Shown here in pieces: positions 1-6,159 of a stretch of 9,674 bases of DNA. Location of the stretch: assembly GCA_022562335.1 (NCBI GenBank), contig JADFPM010000083.1:1-9674 (forward strand). Direction: 5' to 3'. The stretch's first letter is position 1. Each line of letters opens with the position of its first letter. The notes under the pieces are model-generated. The model did not search any database, had not been told where the DNA came from, and saw nothing but the letters and a program-made list of their open reading frames with translations. Both the position numbers and the translations under genes were made by a program. Source of the DNA: Chloroflexota bacterium (lineage in GTDB: Bacteria; Chloroflexota; Dehalococcoidia; Lucifugimonadales; UBA3495).

Positions 1-407
1 TCCGGCATTACGAGGCCGTGGGGACCCTTCCCCATCCTCAACGCAGCTCCGCCGGTTACCGCCTCTACAGCGACGCCGACGTGCGCCGTCTGGAGATAAT
101 TCGCCGGGCCAGGGCGTTGGATATGTCTTTGCCGGAGGCGGCGGAGTTGGTGCGGTGGGCCGCCAGCAAGAGTTGCGACGATTTTCAGGATGGTTTCCGC
201 GAAGTGGTTCGTGGGAAGCTGGAGGATGTGGACCGGCGTATCGCCGATCTCACGCAGTTGAAGCAGGATTTGCAGGACTTGGAGATCCATTTGGTGGGCG
301 GTAACCCGGAAGGACACGGCGTCCACACCGTGATGGAGTGTTCACCAGAGACGTGCACGTGCATGGGCGAACCAGAGCAGGACCTGATACAAATACGGGA
401 GGATTAG
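1..407 (+). CDS. MerR-family metal-responsive transcriptional regulator (5' end outside window)
   Basis: The visible 134 codons (frame from base 3) begin inside the DNA-binding domain with RHYEAVGTLPHPQRSSAGYR, the MerR pattern 'IRYYE.vGLLP.P.R...GYRlY'. About 20 N-terminal residues, including the first helix-turn-helix, lie outside the window. A long dimerisation helix follows (SCDDFQDGFREVVRGKLEDV onward, heptad-like). The Cys before it sits where metal-sensing members such as ZntR/CadR carry a ligand cysteine. The C-terminal tail has three more cysteines (ECSPETCTCMG), consistent with soft-metal binding. By family knowledge the protein would bind an overlong promoter spacer and activate transcription on metal binding; which metal cannot be told. 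It is probably co-transcribed with the Cys-rich gene that starts 2 nt after its stop. The TAG stop is at 405-407. The assignment to MerR is secure and the metal-sensing role is inferred from the cysteines. Confidence 0.92.
   Translation, partial: RHYEAVGTLPHPQRSSAGYRLYSDADVRRLEIIRRARALDMSLPEAAELVRWAASKSCDDFQDGFREVVRGKLEDVDRRIADLTQLKQDLQDLEIHLVGGNPEGHGVHTVMECSPETCTCMGEPEQDLIQIRED
397..402 (+). promoter_or_regulatory. Ribosome-binding site for the Cys-rich gene
   Basis: GGGAGG lies inside the last codons of the MerR gene, 7 nt before ATG 410. It selects this start over the ATG at 338 and indicates translational coupling of the two genes. Confidence 0.7.
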
Positions 408-409
408 TC

Positions 410-619
410 ATGACTGAATCTACAGTAAATCAAAATCTGACCACCGGAGAGCAAGCGCAGGACTGTGGGTGTGGGGGCGCCCAAGGTGGGACTGGGACAA
501 ACGACTGCGGCTGTGGCTGTGGGGGCGGCTCTTGCGGGGGTGCAACCCAGCAGGAATTGCCGATAGTAGACGAAAAACAGATCACGGAAATGAGGGCGCG
601 GGGAACTGGGCGGGTTTAA
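410..619 (+). CDS. Small Cys/Gly-rich putative metal-binding protein (69 aa)
   Basis: ATG at 410 follows the MerR stop by 2 nt and has a GGGAGG ribosome-binding site at 397-402 with 7-nt spacing. This favours it over the in-frame upstream ATG at 338 inside the MerR gene. The protein has six cysteines in a Gly-rich core: C19 and C21 (DCGCGG), C33, C35 and C37 (DCGCGCGGG), and C42. The N-terminal 17 residues are polar and the tail (residues 48-69, LPIVDEKQ..., ending GTGRV) has no cysteines. There is no signal peptide or membrane segment, so it is probably cytosolic. I do not recognise a named family. The CXC clusters and the pairing with a Cys-bearing MerR regulator suggest metal sequestration or metal delivery, in the manner of a metallothionein, but this is inference. 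The strong ribosome-binding site and coupling to the upstream gene argue that it is real despite its size. Confidence 0.75.
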   Translation: MTESTVNQNLTTGEQAQDCGCGGAQGGTGTNDCGCGCGGGSCGGATQQELPIVDEKQITEMRARGTGRV

Positions 620-623
620 CTCC

Positions 624-667
624 CCGGCCTTTCCCGGTCCGCCGGATCAACCCTGGGAAGCCCGGCC
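624..667. terminator. Possible imperfect hairpin between convergent genes
   Basis: The 52-nt gap between two converging genes contains TTCCC (631-635) facing GGGAA (655-659). Flanking CCGG or GGCC self-complementary blocks (624-629 and 662-667) extend it after a small internal loop. No run of T follows on either strand, so a Rho-independent terminator is only weakly supported. Its position is where a bidirectional terminator would be expected. Confidence 0.25.
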
Positions 668-671
668 AACC

Positions 672-3383
672 CTAGCCTGCAAGTTGCTCCAGTATCTCAT
701 TTAGGCGCTGCTGGCGCTCTTTCAAGTCTTGCAGCCGGGCTTCTTCGGTCTCCACCACTTCCGGCTTGGCCTTTTCGCGGAAGTTGGGATTGGAGACCAA
801 TTTCTCCACCCGGTCCATATTCTTCAGGCAGTCGTCCAACTCGCCACGCAACCGTTGCTGCTCCGCGACGAGGTCCACCACCCCCTCCAGGGCAAGGTGT
901 ACCACCACCGGGTTGACCACCAGCGTCACACCCCGGCGGCCGCCGCCCTTATTGCCCCCCTGGGGCAGGATGCGCAAAGGTTCGAGCCTGGAGAGGGCCT
1001 GTATCACCGGGGCCTCCTCTTCCAGGGTGGCCCGGAAGCCGTCGGTTTCCACCAGGGCCTCCAGGCGCTGGCCGGCGGGGATCCGTAGCTGCGCCCGGGC
1101 GTTTCGCACGGCCCGGATGGTCTGCATGACTATGGAGATCTGTTCCTCGGCTTCTTCGTCGATGCGGGCTTCGTCGGATTGGGGATAGGCGGCGATCATG
1201 ATGGACTGGGGCAGATCGCCTTCTTGAGGCAGCCCGGCGATCAGATTTTGCCAGATCTCCTCGGTGATGAATGGCATGAACGGGTGCAGGGCCCGGAGTG
1301 TTCGCTCCAAAACGTGGGCCAAGGTTGGCAGCGGCGAGAGGGCGTCACCGGACCGGATCCTGATCTTGGCCATCTCTATGTACCAGTCGCAGAAATCGTT
1401 CCAGATGAAATCGTAGAGCTTCTGCTGGGCCTCTCCCAACTCAAAGTTCTCCAGGGCTTGGTTCACTTCCGACAGCACCTGATTCAGGCGGCTGACGATC
1501 CACCGGTCTTCCCGGTGCTCCAGGTTCGGCAGCGCGTACCAGCCTTCGGTCCCGGTTTTACCCTGCAGGCTGGTCAGGACGAAGCGGGAGGCGTTCCATA
1601 CCTTGTTGGCGAAATTGCGGGCGGCTTCCACCCGGCCCTCGTGGAAACGAAGGTCATTGCCGGGGGCGGTGCCGGTGGTCAGAGAAAAACGCAGAGCGTC
1701 GGTGCCGTAGCGGTCGATGAGTTCCAGGGGGTCCATCGTGTTGCCCCGGGTCTTGCTCATCTTGGCCCCGCTGGCGTCCCGGACCATCCCGTGGAGGAAC
1801 ACGGTGCGGAAGGGCACCTGGCCGGTGTTTTCCAGGCCCATCATGATCATGCGGGCCACCCAGAAGAACAGGATGTCGTAACCGGTCTCCAACACCGACG
1901 TGGGGTGAAAATAGTCGAAATCCTCCGTCTGATCCGGCCAACCCAATGTGGTATGGGGCCAGAGGCCGGAACTGAACCACGTGTCCAGTACGTCGGGGTC
2001 CTGGGTCAGTTCTCCTCCGCCGCACGAGCCGCAGACGGTGGCGTCTTCCACCGACACGGTCTGATGGCCGCAGCCGCCGCAGTACCAAACGGGGATCCGG
2101 TGGCCCCACCATAGCTGGCGGCTGATGCACCAATCGCGGATGTTCTCCAGCCAGTTGAGGTAGACCCGGGTGAAACGTTCGGGCACTATTTTGATATCGC
2201 CCTGGGCTACGGCGGCGTGGGCGCGCCCGGCGATGGTGTCCGGCCGGTCGTGGCTGCCCAGGTTGACGAACCACTGCAGGCTGACCAGGGGTTCCACCAC
2301 GGTATTGCACCGCTGGCAGTGGCCCACCGAATGCTGGTAGTCCTCCACCTTGTCCAAAAGGCCCAGGGAGTCCAGTTCGGCCACCACGTCCTGCCGGGCT
2401 TGGAACCGTTCCACGCCGGCGTATTTGCCCGCGGCATCGGTCATGTTGCCGTCCAGACCGATGACCGTGATGATCTCCAGGCCGTGGCGCTGGCCGATCT
2501 CGAAGTCCACCGGGTCATGGCCGGGAGTGACTTTGAGCGCGCCGGTGCCGAAATCGGTGACAATGGCTTCGTCCAAGACCAGGGGGATGGTCCGGTCCAC
2601 GATGGGCAGTATCAGGCGGCGGCCGTGATGTTGGCTATAGCGCGGGTCTTCGGGGTGGACCGCCACGCCGGTGTCACCCAACATGGTTTCGGGGCGGGTG
2701 GTGGCGACCGTTATAAAAGCGCCCGCATCCCCTTCGCCCGCGTCTCCTTCGATGGGATAGCGGATGTGGTACAGCTTCCCGTCGTGCTCCTCGTGCTCCA
2801 CTTCCAGGTCGGATAGAGCGGTGGCGCAGCGGGGGCACCAGTTGATGATCCTCTCGTGGCGGTAGATCAGGCCCTTGTCGTACAGGTTGACGAAGGTGGT
2901 GCGCACGGCGCGGCTGGGGCCTTCATCCAGGGTGAATCTATGCCGGTCCCAATCGGCGGATATGCCCAGGCGGCGGGATTGCTCGTGGATCATCCCACCG
3001 GTTTTCCTCACGTGTTCCCATATCAACTCGATGAATTTTTCCCGCCCCAACTGATGGCGGTCCTTCCCCTGTTCGGCTAGCTGCCGCTCAACGGCCCACT
3101 GGGTGGCGATGCCCGCGTGGTCGGTGCCCGGCAGCCACAGGGTGGGGACGCCGGTCATGCGCCGCCAGCGCACCAGGGCGTCTTCGATGGCCTTTTCCAG
3201 GGCATGGCCCAGGTGGAGCTCTCCGGTCACGTTGGGGGGCGGCATGATGACGGTGAACGGAGTCTGGCCCTCTTTTATGACGGGCGCGAAGTACCCGTTG
3301 GACAGCCAGGAGTCGTATACCCGCCGCTCGACGTCGGCGGGGTTATATGCGGTGGGCATGGACGTGGATGGTTTGGAGGACAT
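672..3383 (-). CDS. valS: Valyl-tRNA synthetase (ValRS, class Ia)
   Basis: This 903-residue cytosolic enzyme charges tRNA-Val with valine using ATP; the length is normal for bacterial ValRS. The HIGH-type motif is HLGH at residues 57-60 (within PPPNVTGELHLGH). The KMSKS-type motif is KMSKT at 541-545. Between them lies the CP1 editing domain, with TTRPETMLGDT near 228-238 and DFGTGALKVTPGHDP near 277-291; this domain hydrolyses mischarged Thr-tRNA-Val. Four CX2C pairs are visible: C183/C186, C356/C359, C435/C438 and C451/C454, the last two forming a clear zinc ribbon. The anticodon-binding region covers roughly 620-780. A charged coiled coil (about 835-900) forms the tRNA-binding tail typical of ValRS. 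The ATG at 3381-3383 has no strong Shine-Dalgarno; an alternative ATG eight codons downstream has none either. The gene is last of the minus-strand block, 130 nt after the beta-propeller gene. No T-box leader is evident. Confidence 0.98.
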   Translation of the reverse strand: MSSKPSTSMPTAYNPADVERRVYDSWLSNGYFAPVIKEGQTPFTVIMPPPNVTGELHLGHALEKAIEDALVRWRRMTGVPTLWLPGTDHAGIATQWAVERQLAEQGKDRHQLGREKFIELIWEHVRKTGGMIHEQSRRLGISADWDRHRFTLDEGPSRAVRTTFVNLYDKGLIYRHERIINWCPRCATALSDLEVEHEEHDGKLYHIRYPIEGDAGEGDAGAFITVATTRPETMLGDTGVAVHPEDPRYSQHHGRRLILPIVDRTIPLVLDEAIVTDFGTGALKVTPGHDPVDFEIGQRHGLEIITVIGLDGNMTDAAGKYAGVERFQARQDVVAELDSLGLLDKVEDYQHSVGHCQRCNTVVEPLVSLQWFVNLGSHDRPDTIAGRAHAAVAQGDIKIVPERFTRVYLNWLENIRDWCISRQLWWGHRIPVWYCGGCGHQTVSVEDATVCGSCGGGELTQDPDVLDTWFSSGLWPHTTLGWPDQTEDFDYFHPTSVLETGYDILFFWVARMIMMGLENTGQVPFRTVFLHGMVRDASGAKMSKTRGNTMDPLELIDRYGTDALRFSLTTGTAPGNDLRFHEGRVEAARNFANKVWNASRFVLTSLQGKTGTEGWYALPNLEHREDRWIVSRLNQVLSEVNQALENFELGEAQQKLYDFIWNDFCDWYIEMAKIRIRSGDALSPLPTLAHVLERTLRALHPFMPFITEEIWQNLIAGLPQEGDLPQSIMIAAYPQSDEARIDEEAEEQISIVMQTIRAVRNARAQLRIPAGQRLEALVETDGFRATLEEEAPVIQALSRLEPLRILPQGGNKGGGRRGVTLVVNPVVVHLALEGVVDLVAEQQRLRGELDDCLKNMDRVEKLVSNPNFREKAKPEVVETEEARLQDLKERQQRLNEILEQLAG

Positions 3384-3513
3384 ATCTGGTACCCGGGATC
3401 AGGTTTATCTTTGGTTATGGATGGGCGGTATAGGGGCAGAAATGGGATTTCAGCCACTATATCATCGGGCTGGACGGGCCGTCTATGTTCCTGGCGGGGC
3501 ATGCCCGTTGAAT

Positions 3514-4623
3514 TTATTGGGCGCTTGATCCCCGGTATAGATGGCTGAGCCAGCCGTTGCCTGCGGGGTCCAGGCTCTTGCCGGCAAATCCCGGAAAGCC
3601 GGCGTCGTACCGGTAGGCCCGGAATAGCCGGTTGGCGTTGCCGAACCGCTCGTCCTGACCGTAAAAGGGATTGACGTATTCCCACACCATCTCGCCTTCG
3701 CGGGTCACTTCAAACACCCTGCCGGTCATTCCCTCGCAGATAAGGGTATTGCCGTTGGGCAACCTCTGGGCGCCGCTGATGAAGGAACTGAAGAACTCCC
3801 AGGGCGGCAGGGTCTTGTATTCCCACTCGATCTTGTTGGTCTTGGGATTCACCTCCAAGACCCTGGAGCCGGGGCTGGGCGCGGTCAGGGTGTGCCAGCC
3901 GTTGTCGAAGATCAAGATATTGCCGTTGTCCAGCAGATTGGGGTCGTGTTGATGGCCCAACTCTCCCCGGCCCCATTTCCAGGTGAAATCCCCAGTTGCC
4001 TTGTCCACGATGGCCACCTGGTCCAACAGCCGCCAGCTGGTGAGGATATTGCCGTCGGGCAACACGTGGCAGGTGTTGGTGTGGGTCCACTCGTCCCGGC
4101 GGTGCAGGGGGCAGATAGCGTCGGCCACGGGGTCCAAGTGCTCGTGGGCGTGCCACTCCCATACCGTGGCGCCCTGGGGGTCGACCTCGCGGAAGTAGTC
4201 GGACCACATCCCCTCGGGAGGCTCGGTCCCCGGCACGCCACCCTCCACCCTTCGCACCGTCTCCGGCGGGACCAATTCCCAGCCTGTGACCATGGTATTG
4301 CCGTTGGGCATTCGGCTGAAATCGTGGTGCAGGGTGGGATCTTCGTACTCCCAGACGCGTTCGCCGTCCCAGTCCAATTCCAGGATTATGCCGCTTTTGC
4401 CGCCGATGCTTACCGGGCCTTTGTTGGTCCGGCCGCCGATCAGCAGATGGCCGTTTTCCAGCAGATACCCGTGATCGCCGGGGCGGTAGGGAAGCTGCCA
4501 CCGGTGGACGATACGGCCTTCCATATCCAGGAGGTAGGTGTTGGAGCCCTCCATTGGGGAGATCAGGGTGTATCCCTGGCAGGCTTTGTCGGGTTTGTGT
4601 AGATTCAGCCCCAGCTTTTTCAT
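3514..4623 (-). CDS. Arylsulfotransferase (ASST)-family beta-propeller protein
   Basis: The 369-residue product is built of propeller blades, each with a '(N/D)G(N/H)' turn followed by a strand: LENGH (55-59), MPNGN (105-109), LPDGN (188-192), LDNGN (231-235) and LPNGN (288-292). These alternate with W-x-W/Y strands such as VWEYE, VWEWH, TWKWG, EWEYK and VWEYV. GHQHD (223-227) just before DNGNILIFDNG, together with WTHTNTCH (179-186) and HHDF (99-102), matches the histidine-containing blades of the arylsulfotransferase family (Pfam Arylsulfotrans/Arylsulfotran_2). Those enzymes move sulfate between phenols without PAPS through a histidine intermediate. I place the start at ATG 4621-4623, with GGAGG at 4635-4639; the frame remains open to an ATG at 4701, but that one lies on the putative -10 box. 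There is no signal peptide, whereas classical ASSTs are exported. The real substrate is unknown and activity is not assured. Confidence 0.85.
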   Translation of the reverse strand: MKKLGLNLHKPDKACQGYTLISPMEGSNTYLLDMEGRIVHRWQLPYRPGDHGYLLENGHLLIGGRTNKGPVSIGGKSGIILELDWDGERVWEYEDPTLHHDFSRMPNGNTMVTGWELVPPETVRRVEGGVPGTEPPEGMWSDYFREVDPQGATVWEWHAHEHLDPVADAICPLHRRDEWTHTNTCHVLPDGNILTSWRLLDQVAIVDKATGDFTWKWGRGELGHQHDPNLLDNGNILIFDNGWHTLTAPSPGSRVLEVNPKTNKIEWEYKTLPPWEFFSSFISGAQRLPNGNTLICEGMTGRVFEVTREGEMVWEYVNPFYGQDERFGNANRLFRAYRYDAGFPGFAGKSLDPAGNGWLSHLYRGSSAQ

Positions 4624-4634
4624 GGTATGCGCGT

Positions 4635-4639
4635 CCTCC
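4635..4639 (-). promoter_or_regulatory. Ribosome-binding site for the beta-propeller gene
   Basis: GGAGG reads on the minus strand 11 nt before the ATG at 4621-4623. It supports this start over the in-frame ATG 26 codons upstream, which has no good ribosome-binding site. Confidence 0.5.
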
Positions 4640-4672
4640 GCGGCTTGGCCGCTGATATTCCAGGATGAGATT

Positions 4673-4696
4673 CCCTGGAATGTCACATTTCCAGGG
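4673..4696. repeat. Palindrome CCCTGGAA-N8-TTCCAGGG, possible operator
   Basis: Two perfect 8-bp arms (4673-4680 and 4689-4696) flank an 8-nt centre that is itself nearly symmetric (TGT-C-ACA). A third half-site TTCCAGG lies at 4658-4664, about 16 nt further toward the gene. The palindrome falls over the expected transcription start of the TATAAT at 4700-4705, a position suited to repressor binding, or it would form a hairpin in the leader RNA. Confidence 0.45.
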
Positions 4697-4699
4697 CAC

Positions 4700-4705
4700 A
4701 TTATA
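4700..4705 (-). promoter_or_regulatory. Putative -10 box upstream of the beta-propeller gene
   Basis: The minus strand reads a perfect TATAAT here, about 77 nt upstream of the chosen start. The only TTGAC-like element nearby (TTGACG, 4719-4724) is 13 nt away, too short for a standard sigma70 promoter. The promoter is therefore either unconventional at -35 or activator-dependent. It sits right next to the CCTGGAA/TTCCAGG palindrome at 4673-4696. Confidence 0.4.
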
Positions 4706-4823
4706 TAGCTGGAAGGGCCGTCAACAGCGTGGGGCCGATCGATGGCCTAGCCAAGTTGCCGGCCGGAAGGCAAAGGAGCGGCCGGAGGGGGAAGATGTAA
4801 GGGGGAGGGAGGCGGCTGGCAGG

Positions 4824-5918
4824 TTACATGCCGAAGGCTTTTTTGTAGCTCAGGCTGATCCGCCGGTGTTCGGAATCTATGGTGAGGATCATGACCTTCA
4901 CCGACTGGCCCTGATACACGCATTCCTTGGGGTCGGTAACGTGCCGGGGAGACAGTTCGGTAAGGTGGACCAGTCCCTCCACGCCTTCTTCAAGTTTTAC
5001 AAAGGCGCCGAACTGGGCCAGTTTGGTGACCACGCCCTGCACCACTTCGCCGATCTGATACCTTTCGGGGACGGTGTCCCAAGGCTCGGGCAGGGTGCGC
5101 TTGAGGCTCAGGCTGATTCGCTTGTTCTCCGGGTCCACCGCCAGAACGTAAACATAAATGTCGTCTCCGGCCTTCACCACGTCCTCGGGGGCACTGACGT
5201 TTCCCCAGGAGAGCTCGGATATGTGGACCAACCCTTGAACGCCCCCGATGTCGACGAAGGCCCCGAACCCGCGCACCGAAGTGACTTTGCCAGGCATGGT
5301 CGCGCCGACTTCGATCTGCTGGAATAACTGGATCCGCGCTTCCTCCTGGCGTTGCCGCCAGATGGCACGTTCCGACAGGATCAGCCGGTCTTGGTCCTGG
5401 TCCACCTCGATGACGTCGAATTGACACTCCTGGCCGATACGCTGCTCCAACAGGTTATCATCGGCGCTCCCCGAATCCATGGCCAGGTGGGAGAAGGGTA
5501 CGAATCCACGAATGCCCCGGTATTCCACCTCCATCCCGCCGCGGTTGTGGCCGGTGACCTTGGCGGTCACCATCCCTCCGTGTTCCATGGCATCCTGCAG
5601 CTCTTGCCACCACAGGTGCTCCCGGACCCGGTCCACCGACAGCAGGCCCATGTCTCCAGGTCCCTGGCCGCCGACTATGGTCACCAAAAGCTTGTCGCCC
5701 TGCTTGATTCCGCTCAATTCTTCGGCGGATATGGAGCGCATCTCTTCGGCCGGGACCACGCCTTCCATCTTCAAGCCCACGCTGACGACGATGCCCTCTT
5801 GATCGATGCGGACGACCTCCCCTTCCATGGCTTCGCCGGGCTGGTAGGTGCGGGGGCCGAGGACATCTTCGGGCAATTCCGACATCTGGGAGTATTGATC
5901 TATGTTCTGCTCTTGCAT
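4824..5918 (-). CDS. rpsA: S1 RNA-binding-domain protein (30S ribosomal protein S1-like)
   Basis: The 364-residue protein consists of four S1 (OB-fold) repeats at about 27-96, 113-183, 205-273 and 290-360. Typical pieces include GKVTSVRGFGAFVDI then GLVHISELS in repeat 3, and GVVTKLAQFGAFVKL then GLVHLTELS in repeat 4. Repeats 3 and 4 are the most canonical; repeats 1 and 2 are more divergent, as in the ribosome-docking repeats of bacterial S1. Four repeats is the short S1 form seen in Gram-positive-like and Chloroflexota lineages, against six in Escherichia coli. The expected role is binding mRNA on the 30S subunit to help initiation. ATG is at 5916-5918, with only a weak AGGTG about 11 nt upstream. 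A good promoter lies 74 nt upstream. No convincing terminator follows in the 200 nt before the next gene. Confidence 0.92.
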   Translation of the reverse strand: MQEQNIDQYSQMSELPEDVLGPRTYQPGEAMEGEVVRIDQEGIVVSVGLKMEGVVPAEEMRSISAEELSGIKQGDKLLVTIVGGQGPGDMGLLSVDRVREHLWWQELQDAMEHGGMVTAKVTGHNRGGMEVEYRGIRGFVPFSHLAMDSGSADDNLLEQRIGQECQFDVIEVDQDQDRLILSERAIWRQRQEEARIQLFQQIEVGATMPGKVTSVRGFGAFVDIGGVQGLVHISELSWGNVSAPEDVVKAGDDIYVYVLAVDPENKRISLSLKRTLPEPWDTVPERYQIGEVVQGVVTKLAQFGAFVKLEEGVEGLVHLTELSPRHVTDPKECVYQGQSVKVMILTIDSEHRRISLSYKKAFGM

Positions 5919-5991
5919 AGCGGTTTCACACCTGAGTGAACCCTTTTTATGGCGAGGTGTCGCTTACGGGAAACTGGGCCACCGGTGGGTT

Positions 5992-6020
5992 ATTCTAAAC
6001 CTGCTCAGCCCCAGGTTCAA
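5992..6020 (-). promoter_or_regulatory. Sigma70-type promoter of the S1 gene
   Basis: On the minus strand TTGAAC (6015-6020, 4/6 to consensus) is followed after exactly 17 nt by TAGAAT (5992-5997, 5/6). A short AT-rich tract (about 6037-6050) lies upstream of the -35, where an UP element would be. Transcription would start near 5985, giving a leader of about 65-70 nt before the ATG. Confidence 0.6.
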
Positions 6021-6077
6021 CGGTTTACACGCCGCCTTTAAATTAAATTGCCCGAAATAGTCTGGTTGCCCTTGTAA

Positions 6078-6111
6078 TAGGTAAAGGCGCACCGTCGTGC
6101 GCCTTTACCTA
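6078..6111. terminator. Perfect 15-bp hairpin downstream of the lipoprotein gene
   Basis: TAGGTAAAGGCGCAC (6078-6092) pairs perfectly with GTGCGCCTTTACCTA (6097-6111) around a CGTC tetraloop. It begins 48 nt after the lipoprotein stop and upstream of the S1 promoter, which is where a terminator is expected. The following bases are TTACAA on the minus strand and CGAATTTTG on the plus strand, so the U-tract is weak either way. The perfect symmetry also resembles dispersed palindromic repeats of the REP type, so terminator function is likely but not certain. Confidence 0.55.
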
Positions 6112-6159
6112 CGAATTTTGCGTTGGGGTGGTTTTGCTCCCCAGTGTTGTTGTGTCCCC

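Noticed and set aside
979..995. GGTTCGAGCC, reminiscent of a tRNA T-arm
   Set aside because: It lies inside the valS coding sequence and no acceptor, D or anticodon arms can be drawn around it.
1179..2114. A 311-codon open frame on the plus strand within valS
   Set aside because: It is the antisense shadow of a clear ValRS gene in GC-rich DNA; the translation has low complexity and no family features.
3384..3513. T-box riboswitch leader upstream of valS
   Set aside because: The 130-nt gap is short. A GGGTACC close to the start codon resembles the T-box core only loosely, and no terminator/antiterminator pair follows it.
3892..4602. A 236-codon open frame on the plus strand opposite the beta-propeller gene
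   Set aside because: Antisense to a gene with clear repeat structure. Repeated NGN-encoding segments keep the opposite frame open; there is no ribosome-binding site.
4759..4785. Hairpin CCGGCCG/CGGCCGG after the S1 gene as a terminator
   Set aside because: The stem is only 7 bp with a 13-nt loop, and no T run follows on the minus strand, so termination is not supported.
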